Positions 60,801-64,000 of a stretch of 64,000 nt of DNA are shown here, one piece after another (position 1 is the first letter of the stretch; each line of letters opens with the position of its first letter). The notes under the pieces were generated by a model. The model ran no database searches. It was not told the origin of the DNA and saw only the letters and a list, made by a program, of their open reading frames with translations. The position numbers and the translations under genes are program-made. Origin of the DNA: Ascidia mentula. Its lineage: Eukaryota; Chordata; Ascidiacea; Phlebobranchia; Ascidiidae. The stretch is taken from NCBI GenBank assembly GCA_947561715.1, contig OX387197.1, forward strand, positions 20,568,266-20,632,265. The letters are read 5' to 3'.

Positions 60801-63800
60801 CATTCCCGCTAATTGGTGTAACAGGGGTTGAAACGTAGATTTATTCCCAAGGGTAATTTCGATAAGATGAACCGGATGAATCTCATTATCCGCGAATCAC
60901 GTCATATTATGGTAACAAGTGCGTTCACATTGGCAGGACGAAGGAAGGAATTTTCGGGACCATGGCTTAAAGTCATCACCGGAAGCTGAACGCGCTGCAT
61001 ATTTGGTAAGACTTGTCTAATCGATTGGGTTTGTTTGTGGATGGGGGTCTTAGTTCTGGTTTAAAGGCATTTTATGTTGTTTTGTGTGTGTTTTATTTAT
61101 ACTCGCATTTGTTTTTGCGTTTGTCCCCGGTAAACTGACCTGTTCGTCGTGGCTGCAGGATTCCAAAAGTCATGCACCTTGTGTTATCTCGACAGGCTCG
61201 GTACGGCAGCGGAAAACCACGTGTCAACCTTACTCCAACATCACGGGCCCCATCTCGGTCGGGACGTCAACCAACTGCCGTCAACCGCTCAACCAGCGCA
61301 AGACGAAAGAGTCAGATACGCGACACAAGCCGAACCAAACAGAACAACATAAACGTCGATCTTCGGAAGAGATCGTCCTCCGTTCAAAAGTAAGATGTGA
61401 AATTTTGTACAAATAAAAAAGGGCATGACGTTTCCCAATGATTAATTTACTTTAAGAAAATTTTGTGATATCGGTCTCACATTATTTCTTAGTTTGAGCA
61501 AATACGACCAGGCGGGTTTCGGTTTTCCTGTGAACGTCTCATCACAAAATCTTCCAAACGCTCCGTCACGTGGTGTTTCGAACGCAAGGCGGTTCTTGAA
61601 CATTTCTACGTCAATGGGTTTCGGCGTAGACGATGCACTCGCTTACGGGGTTTCACCACGAGAGCGAGATGAGATGAACACGACGCGGACGCTTGCGGCG
61701 CTCGAGCGCACGCGTATAAAGTTTCCGGGTAAAAGCGACGAGGAAGCTGACCAAATAATGGACTCGGTAAGTGGCTGGGCTGTCTCGGATGTACAGTACA
61801 ATGGTCTCGCCGCAGGCCTATTGCTATACATGGATGTGCTATGCCCGGGCATTGAACTCTTATCTATTGTTCATATCCAAGAATATCGACACGCGTGTTT
61901 TTCGTCGCTTTGCGTAATGAATCATCCCTAGTAATCTTTGTTGACCCCAGATTGTTGAAGACTGGAAGGTGCACAAGTCGCGCGTCGCCACTTACTGGTT
62001 CGTGAAATTGGATGCAATCAAGCGCAGAAAGGTGCGTGTTGTCTCTTGCGTAGGCTATGTTTATCTATAGACTGTGTTGCTCGAACCTCGCCCTTGCGCT
62101 GCTTCACTGATGCAAGAAATTGGCATTTCGCGTACATGGGATTTTTGTGGCAGCTCTGTTTTGATTTATGCCCTTGGTGGAGTTTGACTATAGTTTTAAT
62201 TTCCCAAGTCTGATCGTAGAAGTTAAAAGAAAGTGATTTACGTGAACATCTGTCGGCCTTCCGTTTGGTGGGTGCATTATAATAGAGAAATCAGTTTTCG
62301 TTTTCGTAGAGTGCCCCGCACATCCACCGACCACAAAATCGATGCGATGCCAGGAAGGTGATCCATCACTGTCGGGCAAACGAGCGCATCAAGATCTGTG
62401 GGGCCTTAAGTCATTCTCGCATGTGGCTTTATATACACAAGCCATTATTCTTATGTATCTCAGTAGATAATAAACTTGAACATGTCTCCGAGGTAGTTTA
62501 TAGTTGGCAATTATTGACGACTTGAATATTATCAAATCTAGGATTTTTTTGTCTGCACCCGCCGCCGCACCGTTTCTACTAAGTTGTGCAATCAAGTCAA
62601 ACCCATGACGCGCAAAAAATACGCTTTTACAGCAGTTAAGATGATATTGCTTAAAGATAACATTGTCTGGAGAGATTGGCTCACTTTTACGCAATACTTT
62701 ATGAGGCATGCAACTTCATTCGTATGTTACGGGATACCTCTTCGTCCGTATCACGAAATCTCCCATGTCGATAATCTACACTTGTTACCGGTGACCGCGT
62801 GGAATATTATCACGTACACTTTAAGGTGCATCTGATTCCTCTGAACCGTCATCACACGTTCACGCGAAAGCACCACAATTTGTGGGATGTTTACGTTGAA
62901 TCACCTTCCCATTTAAAGCACTTGTTTTTGAAGTTGCGCCATTTTCGCCTCGCCCCTCCAGTGCTCGTTTACTCAAGCGTGGACAGATTCAGATACCTGA
63001 GTACAGCAACACGTCACATGTTGTGACGAATGCCGATTACGTAACGCGCCTGCCACTAAACCACGGAAAACACCGCGATGCATGTGCTGATTTGTAAAGG
63101 GAACATTTTCGTCGCTCTGTTTGCTCTGCTTACAAAACACGGTTCAAACTTTAACAGATTTCAATTAAGTCAATACTTTGATGAATATTTTTCAACTGCA
63201 AATGTTTGAAATTATTTGCGATATTTTGCTACAATATTATTTTTGAGAACACTAGTGAGGTACGAGAAAACAATTTTGTTACAGTCTGAATGCTTGACTT
63301 ATGACAAATTGGTGTACATGAAACGGCAGGATACCTTAGACTGATGATCCTTCATTTATAAAGCAGACCCGCGTTTGTGCCATCCAGGCAATTTGTATCC
63401 TTTTTGTTGTATTTTTCAGGTGGTTGACATCGTTCGTGGGAATGTACGGGCGGTGATGGAGCGTGTATGGAGAACAAACGATGTTGACTCGATTCGACTC
63501 ATGCGTTTGTTCAATCGGCTTTTTAACAGAATGCACTGGAGCCACGGCCAGGGATTGTGGAATTGCTTCACCACCTCCAGGTAATTTTTCTCTGCCGTCT
63601 CGTGCACCTACTTTGCAGCTAATCCACCGCCTTAGATACTATACCCCATGTAAAAACTCATCCTATTGCTGAAAGTGGAAGGTCTTGCCTGCATTTTAGC
63701 AACTCGTGGGAGACGATCTTCAGCAAGAGCACCGACACAGTCAGCGAAAATGAACTGGAATGTTGTCGCCGCATCGTGCGCCTTTGCAAGGATTGTCTGC

Positions 63801-63954
63801 TCATCGTGTACCAGTTTGCTAATGATGCCCGGTCCCATTCATCAATAATGCGTGATGGCAGTTACAAGTCCTCCATTGATAACGCGTCACGTTCGGCTGC
63901 GACATTGACTTCACCTCGCGCTACTAAGATCGCATTGGAAGACATCCCTAAAAG
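54857..63954 (+). CDS. TTLL7: TTLL7 tubulin polyglutamylase, 3' end outside window (938 aa seen)
   Basis: Nineteen exons were traced: 54857-54932, 55081-55251, 55318-55516, 55654-55815, 55893-56109, 56194-56358, 56820-56925, 57937-57997, 58325-58411, 59017-59164, 59679-59791, 60148-60244, 60334-60513, 60937-61005, 61196-61389, 61493-61766, 61951-62031, 63420-63580 and 63700-63954. All phases fit. The last ends at a donor (AAAAGGTACGT), so at least one more exon follows. The ATP-grasp TTL domain shows HFPNMGEICRKDHLARNM, IQKPANGAMGNGIQLY, LDGYKIDLRLYALVT, HLTNYSVNK and LKPWLLEVNRAPSF. The TTLL7-specific tail is clear: DKRRNIASQKAEAQRRLF (microtubule-binding region), REEHENANTGGY, KFPGKSDEEADQIMDS, and HGQGLWNCF. 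TTLL7 adds glutamate side chains, mainly to beta-tubulin. The acceptor of exon 15 is less certain than the others. Confidence 0.95.
56972..57412. mobile_element. hAT-type non-autonomous element in TTLL7 intron 7
   Basis: Starts TAGTGATGTG and ends AACATCACTA, with the 8-bp duplication ATATTGAC on both sides (56964-56971 and 57413-57420). Inside each end are GC-rich blocks built from CCGGATCCGG, CCCGG and CCGGCCGG that are near-palindromic. No coding frame. The 8-bp duplication and TAGNGATG-type ends fit hAT. Confidence 0.88.
62032..63419 (+). other. Large TTLL7 intron 17
   Basis: About 1.4 kb, the longest TTLL7 intron here. Open frames are short and unsupported. No repeat with clear ends and no RNA gene was recognised. 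Confidence 0.5.
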
Positions 63955-64000
63955 GTACGTCCGGCCAAACGCAAATAGTATTTCGCAATTCCATTGTTAA

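Overview
The window looks like a tunicate genome, most probably Ciona. It is AT-rich and gene-dense, with short GT-AG introns (plus two GC-AG introns), and its genes are recognisable chordate orthologues in compact form. The species call is inference from gene content and architecture; no database was searched.

Layout, left to right. 1.2-3.8 kb (-): an acidic, proline-rich protein ending in a CaaX box, a possible paralemmin relative. 4.7-7.8 kb (-): EFCAB7. It is head-to-head with a calcyphosine-like gene (8.5-9.5 kb, +). 10.3-11.5 kb (+): a secreted protein with three ShK-type domains. 13.0-18.1 kb (+): a RAVER-type three-RRM, PTB-binding co-repressor. It converges on SGTA/SGTB (19.2-20.9 kb, -), a TPR co-chaperone. 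20.9-27.5 kb is gene-poor and holds an unrecognised 193-residue ORF and a few weak exon candidates.

27.6-54.7 kb is a tandem triplication of a unit of about 9 kb. Each unit carries a CDC20 gene and, behind it, an unrecognised receptor-like gene (signal peptide, Cys-rich ectodomain with a CUB-like stretch). Only the first CDC20 is whole. Copies 2 and 3 begin inside coding exon 1 and share a 13-bp deletion, a 176-bp MITE and a larger intronic deletion. The middle of copy 3 (about 47.4-52.75 kb) has the copy-1 sequence, which points to gene conversion or unequal exchange. The CDC20 WD40 exons of copies 1 and 2 differ only at silent positions, while the receptor-like gene differs mainly by amino-acid replacements. 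That gene is also membrane-anchored in copy 2 and ends before the membrane segment in copies 1 and 3.

Near the end of copy 3 lies the most striking object: an insertion of about 350 bp, absent from the other two copies. It carries two hammerhead ribozyme motifs on the minus strand, 284 bp apart, the layout of a retrozyme (a small circular-RNA retroelement).

54.9 kb to the right edge (+): TTLL7, a tubulin polyglutamylase, complete except for its last exon(s). One intron contains a 441-bp hAT-type element with an 8-bp target duplication. Exon lengths and phases of all the recognised genes were added up by hand and stay in frame.
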